Assembly: GCF_042767895.1 (NCBI RefSeq)
Contig: NC_091551.1
Location: 52,543,864 to 52,561,363, forward strand
Origin: Penaeus vannamei
Taxonomy: Eukaryota; Arthropoda; Malacostraca; Decapoda; Penaeidae
Length of the DNA stretch: 17,500 nt
Direction: 5' to 3'
The position numbers were made by a program, and so were the translations under genes. How positions within the stretch are numbered: the stretch's first letter is position 1; the number at the start of each line of letters is the position of its first letter. Shown here one piece after another: positions 16,471 to 17,500 of this stretch. The notes beneath the pieces are model-generated. The model searched no databases, was not told where the DNA came from, and saw only the letters and a list, made by a program, of their open reading frames with translations.

Positions 16471-16770
16471 GGTGGGTATTACTAACGTTCGCCGCCTCTT
16501 AAAAACTGCACCGTCATCCGCTGCCCCGAGGGTATGTATTCGCTTAAATCCGGTAAACGGGAAGTCCGGGGGCTCCGTTTGTCCGTTTCTTCCGTTGCGG
16601 CTTCGGGTTCTGTTGTGATTTGTGTGAGACCGCATCCGGACGCGTCTTGGCCTCCTCGTCGACGACCGGCTGGTGGTTCTGAATGGCGAATCTTGCGGGA
16701 TTGACATTTTGCTGTAATTGCGGTCTTGGTTTTTTAGTGTGATTGGCCAGGTAAAAGTGTTAATTTTTAT
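16471..16770. other. CpG-dense unique island with open frames on both strands
   Basis: About 25 CpG fall in roughly 220 bp (16486-16705) by hand count, far denser than the AT-rich islands nearby. A plus-strand frame is open from 16486 to TGA 16702; from ATG 16534 it gives 56 codons (starting MYSLKSGKREVRGLRLSVSS). On the minus strand a frame starting at 16707 encodes an Arg/Ser/Thr-rich peptide that continues into the array. TACTAAC (16480-16486) matches a branch-point consensus, and CAG|GTAAAAG near 16749 resembles a donor. I recognise no domain in any frame; the island might be an exon or a promoter, or just a relic. Confidence 0.35.
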
Positions 16771-16784
16771 ACCGTGTTTTTCTA

Positions 16785-17008
16785 TCTTTCTTTTTTCTTC
16801 TTTTTTTTTCTTTTTTTTTTGGCCGACTTCATATGATGCCCAAATAAGGTGAACTTTATAGAGCCGACCTGCAGGCAGTGGGGTTTATGTGCCGCTGATG
16901 GCCCTCTTAAATCAACAGGAGTTCAGCCAGTTTTCGGGAGATGCTCTGACATCTCTCCTTGGCCTTTTGCACAGCTGGGAAATTATTCAGTGAATGGTCT
17001 TTTTTTCA
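16785..17008 (-). mobile_element. Probable 5'-truncated retroposon, minus strand
   Basis: Read on the minus strand, an open stretch of 32 codons starts after a TGA at 17006-17008 and ends at a TAA (16907-16909). Its tail reads AKERCQSISRKLAELLLI, a high-complexity helical-looking carboxy terminus unlike the low-complexity strings elsewhere. About 86 bp of unique 3' sequence follow, containing CACCTTATTTGGGCATC and ending GAAGTCGGCC, then an A-rich tail (the T-rich plus-strand run at about 16785-16820). Coding tail, short 3' region and poly(A) in this order are the known layout of a LINE or retropseudogene 3' end. A related CCGAC...GATGCC...AAATAAGGTG word at 4233-4252 supports a dispersed element. 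The family is not identified, and no clear target-site duplication is seen (TTTTTCTAT occurs on both sides but is weak in T-rich DNA). Confidence 0.4.
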
Positions 17009-17120
17009 ATCTGTTCATTATTATCTTTGGTTGTATTTTTTCTATTCGTGGTCATTTTTTTTCTATTTTTCAGGTTTTTATTAATTTATTTTATCACCAT
17101 TTTCCTCCTGCTCTTAATTA
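17009..17120. other. T-rich sequence
   Basis: T-rich with repeated TTTTTTCTATT words (near 17036 and 17057). No gene or signal is apparent. Confidence 0.5.
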
Positions 17121-17500
17121 TTATTTCTTCTCTTCCTCCTCCTCCTTCGTCTCCTCCTCCTCCTCCTCCGTCTCCTTCTCCTCCTCATCCTTCGTCTCAT
17201 TCTTCTCCTCCTATTCCTGCTCCTGCTCTTCCTCCACCTCCTCGATCATCACCACCACCACCACCATCACCTCCTCCTCCTCCTCCATCATCACCACCAC
17301 CACCATCACCTCCTCCTCCTCCTCCTCCTCCTCCCTCCCTCCTCCTCCTCCTCCTCCATCATCACCACCACCACCATCACCTCCTCCTCCTCCCTCCTCC
17401 TCCTCCTCCTCCTCCTTCCTCCCTCCTCCTCCTCTCTCCTCCTTCCTCCATCATCACCACCATCACCTCCCCGCCCTCCTCCTCCTCCTCCTCTCCTCCT
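17121..17500. repeat. (CTC)n/(CCT)n tract with four ATCATCACCACC cassettes
   Basis: C/T-rich trinucleotide sequence is interrupted four times, at about 17245, 17287, 17358 and 17450, by ATCATCACCACC(ACC)nATCACC, in which the ACC number falls from four or five to one. The period is three throughout, so plus frames read His, Pro/Ser/Leu or Thr/Ile/Ser strings. The cassette probably arose once and spread by tandem duplication with variable spacing. The array continues past the window end. Confidence 0.92.

Overview
This window reads as non-coding DNA from a large, repeat-choked animal genome. I recognise no complete gene, rRNA, tRNA, CRISPR array, insertion sequence or bacterial operon. Roughly two thirds or more of the bases lie in microsatellites, purine or pyrimidine tracts and minisatellite arrays, separated by about seventeen short islands of 80 to 450 bp of ordinary complexity. 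This density and variety of simple repeats, including (CT)n, (TTTC)n, (GT)n, (TACA)n, (CTT)n, (GTA)n and (TTTA)n, is what is known from decapod crustacean genomes, especially penaeid shrimp. I infer a decapod with moderate-to-low confidence; another SSR-rich invertebrate is possible.

Layout. Positions 1-330 are AT-rich unique sequence. From 340 to 4190, pyrimidine and purine tracts alternate with small islands; one island (3000-3300) holds a candidate 47-bp exon, or recursive splice site, at 3104-3150. A 34-bp minisatellite of 45 copies fills 4334-5781. A 19-bp minisatellite that evolves into a 36-bp dimer fills 5944-6313. Eight copies of a roughly 90-bp unit with an embedded (CTT)n fill 6601-7375. 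Trinucleotide and GA tracts follow to 8990. An AT-rich array at 9040-9925 repeats the palindrome TATCGATA. A CT tract leads to a GC-rich island at 10681-10960 with clustered TGACCT half-sites and GC boxes. A (GT)n / unique / (TACA)n block lies at 10978-11640 and a GA-rich 53-bp array at 11641-12528. A CT tract runs to 13085, followed by an exon-like island at 13088-13240 and a (TA)n-(T)n-(G)n block at 13283-13394. AT-rich sequence leads to a 2.4-kb G-rich array of two related families (14036-16470). A CpG-dense island follows at 16471-16770. On the minus strand at 16785-17008 there is a probable truncated retroposon with an open carboxy-terminal tail, a short 3' region and a poly(A)-like end. 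The window closes with CTC/CAC repeats.

The many long open frames are almost all artefacts. Every stop codon contains A together with T, so a pure C/T strand and a pure A/G strand both lack stops. I therefore call no confident coding sequence. The most plausible biology is (a) part of a long intron or intergenic region with possible small exons on the plus strand, (b) a truncated retroposon, and (c) several tandem arrays at different stages of amplification and homogenisation.
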